Source: Cryptomeria japonica (Eukaryota; Streptophyta; Pinopsida; Cupressales; Cupressaceae). From it: DNA of 64,000 nt. The position numbers were made by a program, and so were the translations under genes. Shown here piece by piece: positions 50,182-61,534 of this stretch. The notes under the pieces were generated by a model that was not told the DNA's origin, searched no databases, and worked only from the letters and a program-made list of their open reading frames with translations. The stretch lies in contig NC_081406.1 in NCBI RefSeq assembly GCF_030272615.1, positions 258,777,386-258,841,385 of the forward strand, given 5' to 3'. Numbering within the stretch: the stretch's first letter is position 1; the number at the start of each line of letters is the position of its first letter.

Positions 50182-50689
50182 TGTTTGGTGTGGAGCCTGA
50201 TCAGTCTCCAAGTGGGAGATTGTTGAAATGTGGCAACTGATCAGCAAAGTACTGTACACTCAGCATGTATCCTTGTCGAGGTCTGGGGTCGGGCTGGGCC
50301 CCAGGCAGGAGTTTGGGGGTGGCAACCCCCGAGAAAAGTGGGGGTTCGAGGGCGACAGCCCTCGAGAAAATTTTATTTTTTTTGCCATTTTTTCATTGAT
50401 GAAAACCGACATTGTAATAAAACCCTAAAAAAGCCGACTTTGTTTGTTGCCCTAAAAACGCATGTTATAAGCGGTTGGGATGCTTAAGGCATTGGAAGGT
50501 TGATGTACTATTTTTGCTGGATAATAAGAAAGATTGGACGATTGTGTATGGTGGACGTAACCCATTCTGGGTGAACCACGTTAAATCTCTGTGTTATCTA
50601 TGTCCTATTTTATTTCTTTATCTTTTGTATTTAAATCTGCATATAATTGTTAGTTCATGTTTGTTTCGGATCTGTTTGAAACCCTAACA
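50182..50689 (+). repeat. 5' LTR of copia element
   Basis: Begins TGTTTGGTGTGG and ends CCCTAACA. The first 39 bp repeat the internal polypurine region (CTCCAAGTGGGAGAT) and lead to TGTTGAAATG, which could be taken for the LTR start; the same 39 bp precede TGTTGAAATG in the 3' LTR. It contains a perfect hairpin TCGAGGGC-GACA-GCCCTCGA near 50346. Confidence 0.82.
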
Positions 50690-50690
50690 A

Positions 50691-50703
50691 TTGGTATCAG
50701 AGC
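50691..50703 (+). other. Primer-binding site (initiator tRNA-Met)
   Basis: TTGGTATCAGAGC one base after the 5' LTR, the same primer site as in the element at 6876. Confidence 0.9.
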
Positions 50704-50749
50704 GAGGTTTTCTGTAAATTGGCAGGACTTTCAGATTTGAGTGGGAGCA

Positions 50750-53700
50750 ATGGAGGATTCTCAATTCAAGGTTGAAAAGTTTAACAGCCAAAATTATCAG
50801 TTATGGAAAATGCAGATGGAAGATTACCTGTATCAAAAGGATTTGTGGTGGCCATTGGAAGGAAAGGCAAAGAAACCGACCACAATGTCAGATGAAGAGT
50901 GGGACATTTTAGATAGAAAGGCACTAGGATCCATTCGATTGTGCCTCGCACCGTCTGTAGCATTCAATATAACAGAAGCAAAAATGGCTATAGATTTGAT
51001 GGCAACATTGGCTAAGTTGTATGAGAAACCCTCAGCTTCGAATAAGGTATTTCTTATGAAGCATTTGTTTAATTTGAAAATGAGTGAGGGAGGATCTATA
51101 GCAGAGCACTTAAATGAATTTAATACAATTACCAGTCAATTGTCTTCGGTAAAAATTACCTTTGCAAAAGAGGTTAGGGTTCTCTTGATTTTATGTTCTT
51201 TGCCAGAAAGCTAGAATAGCTTGGTTATGACTGTAAGTAACTCTGTCTCTGGTAAAAATACTTTGGTATTTGATGATATCGTTGGTGTTATCCTAAGCGA
51301 GGAAATGCGAAGGAAAAGCACAGGTGAGACTCCAACATCATCGGGTAGTGTTTTGAATGTGGAGAACAGAGGAAGATCAAAGGAAACAGGAAAAGGCCCT
51401 GAGAATGAGAAGTCACGAGGGAAGTCAAAGAAAGGACACTCTCAATCTAGAGGAAAGAAAGATTGCTAGTACTGCAGAAAGCCTGGTCATCTAAAGAAAG
51501 ACTGTTGGTCTCGGAAAAACAAAGAAGGAGACAAAAATGAAAATGACAGTAAGGAAGCTAATATTGCAAGTAATACTTTACAAGATGTTTTAATCTTATG
51601 TTTGGATAATGTTAATGATTCCTGGGTAATAGATTCTGGGGCTTCATTTCATACTACACCCCATAGAAAATATTTTCTAGATTATGTTCAAGGTGATTTT
51701 GGACAGGTATATTTGGGTGATGATGAGCCCTATCAAATTTTTGGAAAAGGAAAGATAAAGATCAAGTTGCAGAATGGTAATGACTGGTTTCTGTAGGAGG
51801 TAAGACATGTTCTTAATTTAAGAAGAAATTTAATTTCTGCAGGGCAACTAGATAGTGAAGGTTGCATAGTTACCTTCTCAGACAATATGTGGAAGGTCAC
51901 TAAAAGATCATTAGTAGTAGCTAAAGGTGCGAAGGTAGGCACATTATATCTGTGTACTGGTGACACTTACTCTACCTTAGCTGCTACAGATAAAGTTACT
52001 GCAGGAACAACAATAATAAATGTTGCAAGAATAGATTCGATAATGTGGCACCATAGGCTTGGGCACATGAGTGAGAAAGGGATGAAAATTCTTCACTCCA
52101 AAAATCTATTGCTAGGACTAAAGAAGATTGATTTAGAGTTCTGTAAAAACTGTGTTTCTGGTAAACATAAAAGAGTCAGATTTATCAAGGTTGGGAAAGA
52201 GAAGAGTGAGAAGTTAGAGCTTGTACATTCAGATGTATGGAGACTGGCTCAAGTATCATCTCTTGGTGGCTCTTGTTATTATGTTATTTTTATTGATGAC
52301 TCAACCAGAAAAACATGGGTATATTTCCTAAAGCAAAAATTAGATGTTTTTGAAACTTTTAAGAAATGGAAAGCTTTGGTTGAGAATGAGACAGGAAAAA
52401 GGTTGAAGTGTCTCAGATCGGATAATGGAGGTGAGTATTGCAGCAAAGCATTTGAATATTATTGTTCCTTAAATGGGATTCGAAAGCAGAAGACAGTTCC
52501 AGGAACTCCACAGGAAAATGGTGTGTCAAAGAGAATGAATAGGACCATCATGGAACGTGCGAGGAGCATGAGATTGCATGCTGGATTGCCCTTACATTTT
52601 TGCGCAGATGTTGTACATACTGCTGTCTATTTGATAAATAGAGGACCTTCAACCCCTTTGGATGGTGGTATTCCAAAGGAGGCATGGACTGGTAAAAAGG
52701 TAAATTATTCTTTTCTAAAAATTTTTGGTTGCAAAGCTTTTGTCCATGTTGATAAAGAAAATAGAACCAAGCTTGATGTTAAATCTCATAAATGTACCTT
52801 CATTGGATATGGGATAGATGAATATGGCTATCGGTTATGGGATTTTGAAAATAAGAAAATAATTAGAAGTGGAGATGTTATATTCAATGAGAAGGTTATG
52901 TATAAAGAACAGATGTAGGAAAAGAAGCATGAACAGGACAAACAAGAATATGTGGTGTTGGATAAGATTCCTGAAAATGAAATGCCACAGGTATCTGATG
53001 CTCAGCAACAACAGATTGTCCCACAAACTCCTGCAAGTGTTAGACATTCTACGAGGACAAGTAGACCCCCTGAAAGATTTTCTCCTTATTTGTATTCTAT
53101 TTTATTAATGGATTCTGGTGAACCAGAAGAATATGAAGAAGCAATGCAGGTAGATGCCAAACAACAGTGGGAGCTAGGCATGAAAGAGGAGATGGACTCC
53201 TTGATGAAAAATAAGACTTGGGACTTAGTCCCTTTACCTGCAGAAAAAAGAGCCTTGCCTAACAAATGGGTTTATCGGCTGAAGGAGGAGGAAGGAGGTC
53301 AGAAAAGATATAAAGCCAGACTTGTGGTAAAAGGTTTTGCACAGAAAAAGGGTATAGATTATGATGAAATATTTTCTCCAGTTGTAAAAATGACTTCAAT
53401 TAGAACTGTACTTAGTCTTGTGGCTACAGATGATTTACATCTTGAATAATTAGATGTCAAAACAGCTTTTCTCCATGGAGATTTGGAGGAGGAAATTTAC
53501 ATGTTGCAACCACAGGGATATGAGGTCAAAGGTAAGGAGAACTTGGTGTGCAGGTTGAAGAAAAGTTTGTATGGCCTAAAGCAAGCACTCCGACAATGGT
53601 AATTAAAATTTGATAGTTTCATGGCTGAACACGGTTATCATAGATGTCATTCTGATCATTGTGTATATTTTAAGAGATTTGATAATGACAATTATATTAT

Positions 53701-54673
53701 CCTGTTGCTTTATGTTGATGACATGCTTGTTGCTGGGTCTAACATGCAACATATAAATGATCTTAAATAGAAATTAGCCAGGTCATTTGCTATGAAGGAT
53801 TTGGGTGCAGCTAAGCAAATTCTCGGTATGAGGATTACACGGGACAGGAAAAATAGAACCTTGAATTTGTCCCAAAGTGAGTATATAAAGAAGGTGTTGA
53901 AAAGATTTATCATGCAGGATGCAAAAGCAGTTAGTACACCTTTGGCTAGTCATTTCAAATTGACTAAGGAAATGTGCCCAAAGACACAGGAAGAGGTTAA
54001 TAAAATGTCTAATATCCCGTATTCATCAGCTGTTGGCAGTTTGATGTATGCAATGGTATGCACAAGGCTAGATATTGCACATGCAGTGGGAGTTGTGAGC
54101 AAGTTTATGAGTAATCCGGGGATGGAACATTGGAATGTTATGAAATGGATTCTTCAGTATTTGAAAGGAACTACTACGAAGATATTATGTTTCAAAGGAT
54201 CTAATGCTGCTCTAAGTGGATTTGTTGACTCTGATTTGGCAGGTGATATTGATTCATGGAGGAGTACTACAGGATATGTTTTTACTATAGGGGGAACTGC
54301 AGTCAGTTGGATTTCTAGGCTACAAAAGGTTGTTGCACTTTCAACCACTGAAGCTGAGTATGTTTCTGCTACAGAAGCCAGCAAGTAGATGATTTGGTTG
54401 CAATGTTTTATGGAGGAATTGGGTCAGACACAAGAGGATAGCCCATTGTATACTGATAGCTAGAGTGTCATTCATCTTGCGAAGAACTCTGCTTTTCATT
54501 CAAGGACAAAGCACATTCAGCTCAGGTACCACTTCATCCGGACTGTTTTGGAGGAGGGTCAGTTATGGCTTGAGAAGATTCACACAAGTGATAATCTTGC
54601 TGATATGTTCACAAAGGCAGTTCCATAGGAGAAGCTGATTTCTTCATCAGTTTCTATTGGTCTTCTTGATTGA
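50750..54673 (+). pseudogene. Copia gag-pol polyprotein with ten in-frame stops
   Basis: The ATG at 50750 is chosen over an upstream GTG. Order: gag (FNSQNYQLWKMQMEDYL), a CCHC knuckle begun by CX2C at about 51470, protease (WVIDSGASFHTT near 51628), integrase zinc finger (HHRLGH..CKNC near 52040-52155) and core (HSDVW, RSDNGGEY near 52416, QENG near 52513), reverse transcriptase ([22 protein letters not shown] near 53715), RNase H (DSDLAGD near 54230; STTEAEY). Stops: TAG at 51212, 51467, 51794, 52916, 53768, 54386, 54461 and 54626; TAA at 53447 and 53600; none is TGA. All coding blocks share one frame over 3.9 kb. The natural end is TGA at 54671. Confidence 0.93.
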
Positions 54674-54755
54674 TAATTGTGGAATTTATACCAGTCGAGT
54701 CTTAGTGTTTTATCCAGCAGATGTTGCATGTACAGTGGTGTTGTGTAGTATCAGT

Positions 54756-54770
54756 CTCCAAGTGGGAGAT
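54756..54770 (+). other. Polypurine tract of copia element
   Basis: CTCCAAGTGGGAGAT lies directly before the 3' LTR start TGTTCGG; a second copy is inside the LTR (about 54795-54809). Confidence 0.75.
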
Positions 54771-55244
54771 TGTTCGGTGTGGAGCCTGATCAGTCTCCAA
54801 GTGGGAGATTGTTGAAATGTGGCGACTGATCAGCAAAGTACTGTACACTCAGCACGTATCCTCGCCGAGGTTCGGGGCCAAGTCAGGCCCCAGGTAGGGG
54901 TTCGGGGGTGGCAGCCCCTGAGAAATTTTATTTTTTTTGTCGTTTTTTCATTGATGAAAATCGACATTGTAATAAAACCCTAAAAAAGCCGACTTTGTTT
55001 GTTGCCCTAAAAACGCATGTTATAAGCGGTCGGGATGCTTAAGGCATTGGAAGGTTGATGTACTGCTTTTGTTGGATAATAAGAAAGATTGGACGATTGT
55101 GTATGGTGGACATAACCCATTCTGGGTGAACCACGTTAAATCTCTATGTTATCTGTGTCCTGTTTTATTTCTTTATCTTTTGTATTTAAATCTGCATATA
55201 ATTGTTAGTTCATATTTGCTTCGGATTTGCTTGAAACCCTAACA
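54771..55244 (+). repeat. 3' LTR of copia element
   Basis: 474 bp, ending CCCTAACA, followed by CTGCC of the monooxygenase gene. It lacks a 35-bp GGGTTCGAGGGC-type unit present in the 5' LTR. Confidence 0.85.
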
Positions 55245-55382
55245 CTGCCCAGAATAACAAATGTGCCGCCCAAGAAATATATTACTGTTAGGTGGAAATC
55301 TGTGCAGGAAATCTTGGCAAGTTTAGTTGATAGCAAAAGAATTGTTTTCTCCCATAAGCTTATAGGGTATCGGCCTTCTAAG

Positions 55383-55463
55383 GTCTGTGTCTCTTGTTCT
55401 TGCTTTATTTTTGTTGTAATTTCCCCAAAAAAATGTTTGATTACATATTGTATGCAATTGGAG
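55383..55463 (+). other. Intron of monooxygenase pseudogene
   Basis: 81 bp, GT at 55383-55384 and AG at 55462-55463. Both neighbouring exons are in phase 0, and the joined reading restores a continuous family-like sequence. Confidence 0.65.
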
Positions 55464-55645
55464 GACGGTGTTGAGGCCTATTTTAGATGTGGAAATGCCT
55501 TGGATAGAATAAAAGTTGTGTGGACTAAGCTTCTAATTGGAGTAGATGGAATATGGTCTGCTGTAAGAAAATAGATGGTGGGGGATTCTCCAAGGTACCT
55601 CAATTTGGTGCATTGGAATGCAGCGCTATACAACCCAGATCTCAA

Positions 55646-57409
55646 GTAAGCATTAGACTTAGTTATGATTATGTATTGCAACGGATTGTGTTTTACCCTA
55701 ACTTGAACATGGGATTTAGCAGAGTTTATAAGGGCATAAAAGAGGGGCAAATTATTGCGCGAACCATGGAGAATATGCAGGCCCACAACATTATAGCCCA
55801 TGCATGTACCCGTTTAGCTTTTGATTAGACCTTTAGGGAACCATGATCCACTGCAAATTTCTCCTTTAATCACTGCAGAACAGGAGATTAGTTTTGTGGT
55901 AGGTTTTTATAGAGACCCTAAATGGGACTGTTTTCCACACTCCTGGATTTTGATATCATGACTTAGTTTAGTGGTAAGTTAGAATTTGCAATCCATTTAA
56001 ACAGGAGAAGTAGAAGTTTTTGTAGCTTTATATGGCTAACTAAATTCCTAAATTTCAACCTGAGTGGTTCCAGAATTTGACAATGGAAGAAAGATTAAGA
56101 GTGCACGAGGAATATACGAAATGGGTTTATTCATATCCCAACAAGCAAGAGTGTGACCCTGATTCCACCTATTTCAAGTGAATATGTTTCTAAACTTGCT
56201 AAAATTCCTGCGGGCCAGGTAATAGCGGCTTGTATGTTTAAGCTTTGTAAGAGGACCTGATTAAGATTCTTGTCCAGTTAGACCAGATGCTAGAACAGGG
56301 CTTGCATTTCTACATCATTAATGATTAGTTTAGGAAGTGTAAAGTAGCAGTCACAATTGGAATGAATGCACCGCCTGTACACCAGTTAATTTGAGATACT
56401 GCAGTGAACCCCAAATTAAATAGAATTGCTAAAAGTGAAATCATTTACTAGTAAATATTTTATACTTCGACAGGGAAGTCATGAATGCGAAAGCATCAAA
56501 GTGCAGACTTGTATTTCAGAGTTTACAGTTGTAAAGTTCGGTCAATGATATTTACATTTTTATTTCTTAAAACAAAACCAAGTGAGGCAAATGAAAGATC
56601 ATGGTCTAAATCTTCTATGGTATCACATAGAATGTCAATCATTTCTTATAAACATTAATCCATGTACCTAGTTGTAATCAATAGCTAGAAGCATTCATTT
56701 TTTAAGTTCAATGTATCTTTAAATAAAAATTATAAACGTTTAATTTTTATAAAAGTTAATTTAATATTATTGAAGATCAATATATTCTCAATATTTTTTA
56801 ACAATTAAAGTAATCATCCATGCATAAATATCTATTGTCAATGTGCATTCACATCGTTTGACTCATGATTTGAAAAATAATTTAAAATATATTTCAAAAG
56901 TATTTAAATAAATGGATTCGTTATAAAGGTCAACAAACTAAATCATGTTAAATACCTCTAACAAAATTCAAAATGACTATGACCAATGTAGAGGTCAAGT
57001 TGCAAAATGAATAGAGTGGCCAACATTCAAATATATCATTGTGCTCTATATAATGGATGGAAGCCTAAAATAATTGCTCATTATAAAGACCCAATGAAAA
57101 AAGTACTACATGCAACCATATGTTTACTTAATAAATAAAGTCATGATGATACTCAAGTAAGCCCCTACATGCCTATAATGTGTCAACATACAAATGATCT
57201 ATGAATCCATGAAAGTGCATGTGGGTTCTCAAAGTGTATAGAATAGTTGTTCCACTATCACAATATGTGTCACTCTACTAGATGATGCTCTCCCTCAACA
57301 AGCAAGAGAGAGAGAAAATAATTTTCATCCACCTGATGTCAATAAATAATAATTAGTCTATGTCAATATCAAAATATCATAAAAACGAACTATTGATAAC
57401 AATTAAAAT
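55646..57409. other. Downstream of monooxygenase, no gene confirmed
   Basis: Short coding-like stretches occur, for example one at about 56045-56180 reading FQPEWFQNLTMEERL with a following Tyr/Trp-rich part, but no family was recognised and no intron borders could be fixed. From about 56500 the sequence is plain AT-rich spacer. Confidence 0.45.
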
Positions 57410-58110
57410 ATTATGAAGCCCTCCCGGATAGTGTTTTCTACAATTGCTTCAAGATGATTTTAGATAACATATCTATGACTAGGTGGAAAACCCCCCCCGC
57501 AAGCCTCCTAATGGGATGGAGAAAAAAAGTTGTTGAACTTTGGAAGCTCCCCCCGGAGTTTGAAGTCTTCAACAACAATGCTAAAAACAAAAGGAAAATG
57601 ACCAAATGGTTAGCCCCAAAACCCCATTGGTATAAACTAAACTTTGATGGGTCTGCACAAAATGCCTGCCAGGCTAGTGGTGGAATCATCTGTGACCACA
57701 TGGGGAACACTGTGGCAGCTTATGTTGGCAACCTAAAGAACCATACTGTCACCCAGGCGGAGGAAATGGCTCTCCTATGGGGTCTGAGGTTTACCAATTC
57801 CATTGGCCCTAAACAACTGGAAATTGAAGGTGACTCGCAGATTATAGTGGAAATGGTGAGTGGGAGATCTACTGCTGGGTGGAAAGTTGATTATATTTTG
57901 AGGGATGTTAGAATTATTATGGTTAATCTTGATGGCTTCACCATTTGACATGTCTTTAGAGAAGGGAATGTGGTTGTGGACTCCATGGTGGCAGTGGGAA
58001 GGCTGCAGAACGACTTACGATGTTGGAGGAACCCCAATTTGCTACCAGTTACCACCAAGGTGATCTTGGAGATTGATCCAAAGGATACTGGTCTACAAAC
58101 ACCCCAATAG
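57410..58110 (+). pseudogene. LINE-type RNase H domain, 5' truncated
   Basis: ATG at 57454 opens a frame with WYKLNFDGSAQ (first catalytic Asp), QAEEMALLWGLRF (Glu) and LEIEGDSQIIVEM (second Asp). After a TGA at 57946 the same frame continues HVFREGNVVVDSM (last Asp) to TAG at 58108. This is the RNase H found at the C-terminus of plant LINE ORF2 and in related stand-alone genes. No reverse transcriptase precedes it, which fits a 5'-truncated LINE insertion. No poly(A) tail was seen after 58110. Confidence 0.8.
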
Positions 58111-60170
58111 GCAATACTTGCTATTTCCACAACTTGACCTTAGAATCCCTCAAGGTTTTCTAGTCTTCTCCTTCACTAAAGAACTCAAATTTGGGTTACC
58201 AACTCAATCAACAAATTAATCATCACCTAGGGTCTTCACATGCCCTAACCAACTTGCCTCAATAATCAACACAACCCCATTTTCTTGGTTTACACAAAAA
58301 CTTCTTACCCAGGTGCAACCTAGGCCTACTTCTAGGAGCCCTGCCAGTCTGGTTTTCCCCACTAATTCAACTTTTTCCCAAAAAACTTACAAAAAAAATT
58401 AGACTTCCAGATACCCTTTTGAAAGTTGCATAACATATGTGAAACTCAACTATGGTTCTTTTGGACGAAATACCCTGACCAGTACCCTGCTACACATCGA
58501 CTAGGCCCAATTAGCCCTTTTTTTCATAGAAAGTACCAACAAATGGTATGACCACAACACCAAACCAAAAAACAATCTTGCCAAATGTTCCAAAATAATA
58601 TATTTTCCAACTTTCAAGGCAAGATATACTCATTTGACAAGTTACACACCAAACCCTCCTTTTTAGGCCTTCTAACCTAGGGCTTTCTCAAAACCACTCC
58701 TCCATTCACTTCCAGACTCAACCAAGGGTCATTTCACCTTGTATTCAACCCCCACAAACATATTCCAGCATAAAAATACCACCTTGTTAAGCTACTTCTT
58801 CTGCTTCTATACTTGTGCCTCCATTTTCATGCTTTTTCTCACACAAACAGTCACTTTTCATGGTGATCACCTATTCAATCTCTTTTCCCTACATTCTTGT
58901 CATTGGGTTAATTAAAAATACATTGATAGGGTCTCATTCCTCAAGAAAAAATAAAGACATAAAGAGGAATGAGCCCTAACTTCTCATTTTGACTCCAAAC
59001 TAACACAAAATGTGCACCTACAACAGGGTTCTTTTGGACAGTCAAAATAAATGATCAAAATAGATGTAAAAAATTTCAAAATGAATTCAAATGCTCATCA
59101 ATACCCAAAGTAATCACCTGCAATCCATTTCCAATCCTCGCAATGAAAGAAACAATCCAAATCAAGCAAGTAACTTTCGGATTTTGTATTAAAAAAAGAG
59201 CAGTCCATACAATGCAATTGTGATTCTTTTACCAAACTTCAATCTTGCCTTTCAGGTCATATAACATGAGGTATAAATCAATACAAACCTTCCCAAACTG
59301 ACCATAACTACCTTTCTCCTTAACAAACACCTAAACCTCTTGTTTGGCTAACTAACCGTTGGGTTTCAAATTTGAATTTGGCAATACTAGACATAATACT
59401 CTTAAACCTAATTTATCAACACCAAAGGTTGTATTTGAGCCTTATTACATCAAAATTACTCAACACAACCTAGTTAAACTCATTAGGCATCTTTTGTGCC
59501 ATTTTTACATATTTAGACTTAATAACCCTTATTAGGTCCATTTGCACTCATAACTCATTTCATTCTTCCTATTACATTCAAATGCCTTAATAGACTTTAT
59601 TACATCATTTCTATGTCCTTTAGACCCTTGACTCCATGTTCTATACCAAAATGGATTCATGTGCCTCCATGTCATAGGAAGTGCTCTTGAACCAGAGATG
59701 AAAAAAAACCAAGTCCAATAATGAACCTGTATAACCTTTACCAGATGAAGAGACCCAATATTCAAATTTTAAAATTAGAAGGGAATCCCACCCGTCATGG
59801 GCCCGGTCTGCCACATAGCCACGGAAGGCCTTCTCATCACTCTCAAAAGGGATGTGTTTATGATGATTGTTTAGACATCGACAATGAATATTTCCTAATT
59901 ATTATTCAGAAAGAATTTATTGGCAGTGATAAAGGCGATAGATGGTAAAGGTCAAAGCATATTGGCTGGATTGAGGATCCTCACAAATTTAGTAGATTTC
60001 ATGAATTCGATATCTACTTAGACATAAGATGCAATAATCACACCATTTATTGCATGCTTTTACCTCAAGACTAGCGAAGATTTTATCATAATCTTGCTTT
60101 GGCCCTGTCTCGACTTTGTGTTTCTGCTACCCGGTTTCACCTCTGCCCTGCTAAGTTGGAGGAAACAACA
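58111..60170. other. Spacer, no gene recognised
   Basis: C-rich plus-strand bias at 58130-59500, without domain signatures. ORFs at 59532 and 59721 are short; the latter may be decayed 5' sequence of the following ORF, but no motif supports that. Confidence 0.45.
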
Positions 60171-61534
60171 ATGGGGGGTGACACACTTAGACTGGAACCT
60201 GATAAAACTGATGAGTTTAAAGCTAAGTCAACAATGTGGTTTGTCTATTCAGAAGGCGGGATAAACAAATTCATGGAAAGCATGAAGGGGAATGATGAGA
60301 GACTGTCTAAGCAATTTGTGGCTTCCTGGGAGGACATAAGAGTTACTATGGGAGGGATCTCCTTCAAAATAAATGAAGAAGTCATTGCCCAAGTGACAGG
60401 TCTATCTATGGAGTGAAGGAAGTGGATGAAGCAGAGCCGCATTTCTGATACCACCAGTCTAACCAGTTCATTTGTGAAGGCAAAAACCCGATGAAGAGAG
60501 CGGGTGGTTTCAACTAGGAGGAGATTCTAACTCCGTGGGATGAGGTCTACTACATCGTGATGAAATATTTCACTCTGGAGGGAAGGTATGGAATCTTCTA
60601 TTATTACCATCTCTCGTTCCTTAACCACCTGATAAATAAAGATTACATTTCCATTTTGTTTTTCTTGCTACATTCATTGGATTCTAATGTCAAGGACATT
60701 TCTGAGGCCAAGAAAAAAGGAAAAGACTTCCCCATTCTTCACCAGGGCCTCATCCTGTATCTTTACAACTTCCACCTAGCCCTTTGCCCGCCCCGTGCTA
60801 TCTGCATCCAGAATGTGACTGATAATAGTCCCCCTGCCCTTGCTACCATTAAACCTGATGCTAGCCCTCCTCGGCTGCTAGAAATTGGCTCTTGTAGCAA
60901 GAAAAGTAAAAAGTGCCCCTCTGAAGATGTTAAAACCCCCAAGAAAGTCAGAATCCAGGAGATTGACTTTGATATAGAAATCACTGACAAGGCCAACAAC
61001 CCCTGTCATTCAGTGAGATTGGCCTCCAAAACCTTGAAGAGACCCCTCCTCTTTGCATGACACTGGGAACTCAAGCCCTTCTGAGAATGTGGCCCTCTTC
61101 CACTCTACATCAACCCCCCACTCTGTCAGCTCCACCCACATCTCTGAAAGCCCAAATAATTCTAGGAGTTCGGAGATTGGCCCCAAGTCCCAAACAAAGT
61201 CTCCCTCCCCGACTCTCAGACTGGAGAAGATGATGGTGGTTGAGGAGGCGAGCAACATAAAGGAGGAGGATGACAACAACCTGGCGGAGTTGGGTAAGAA
61301 AGTGGAGGCACTGTTTGATGCAAGCTAGAGGTGATGGAAAACAAGATGCATGATGTCTCAAAATTTGTGCTGAATGTGATGCATTGCTCGGCGACCACCC
61401 TGTACCTTCTACAGGAAAGTTCTTCCAAAGGAAAAAGAAAGGATGATGAAGACTACAAGGCCCTTTTCAAATTCCTCACCAAGGAATGGGCAAGGAAGCT
61501 CCTCCCCAAAAGGAGCCATGGGAAAAAGAAGTAA
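60171..61534 (+). pseudogene. Relative of the gypsy extra ORF, decayed
   Basis: Begins MGGDTLRLEPDK at 60171, stops in frame at 60414, continues in another frame through 60557-61060, then 61053-61328, then 61331-61534 ending RSHGKKK and TAA, so at least three frameshifts. Landmarks shared in the same order with the ORF at 35900-37776 are VIAQVTGLSME (compare RIAEVTGL), IVMKYFTLEGRYG (compare IMKYITCEGWY), LFFLLHSL (compare NFLYHLI) and LHQGLILYLY (compare HHGLIKLLV). The C-terminal part is basic and Ser-rich. The family appears to be a plant mobile-element protein of unknown function. No LTR or pol was found beside it, so it may be a remnant of a different element type. Confidence 0.7.

Larger units (their letters stand above)
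50182..55244 (+). mobile_element. Ty1/copia retrotransposon, TNT1/Tork-like
   Basis: Complete in structure: 5' LTR, initiator-Met PBS, a single gag-pol frame with no frameshift, polypurine tract, 3' LTR. It inserted in the sense direction of the monooxygenase gene. Flanking bases are TCGCC on the left and CTGCC on the right. A shared ancestral CCGCC with one C-to-T change on each side would explain both, but this is inference. The LTRs differ at many positions and by a 35-bp indel, so the insertion is not recent. Gag-pol has ten internal stops, so this copy cannot move by itself. Confidence 0.92.
49868..55645 (+). pseudogene. FAD-dependent monooxygenase gene split by copia insertion
   Basis: Exon sequence 49868-50181 encodes an N-terminal FAD-binding Rossmann fold (IAIAGGGLAGLALALAL, then an acidic residue after VFE at about residue 50). 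After the 5-kb insertion, coding resumes at 55250 with RITNVPPKKYITVRWKSVQE. It runs to 55382, a GT..AG intron of 81 bp follows, and the next exon 55464-55645 has the conserved LLIGVDGIWSAVRK motif. A TAG at 55572 interrupts that exon where Gln is likely, and a GTAAGC donor follows at 55646. Family members are class A flavoprotein hydroxylases related to zeaxanthin epoxidase; substrate unknown. The remaining C-terminal exons are not recognised downstream. The gene is dead in this copy. Confidence 0.85.

Noticed and set aside
50221-50689. TGTTGAAATG as the true copia LTR start
   Set aside because: The preceding 39 bp also occur at the matching place in the 3' LTR, and the gene flank ends before TGTTTGG, so the outer TG is the better border.
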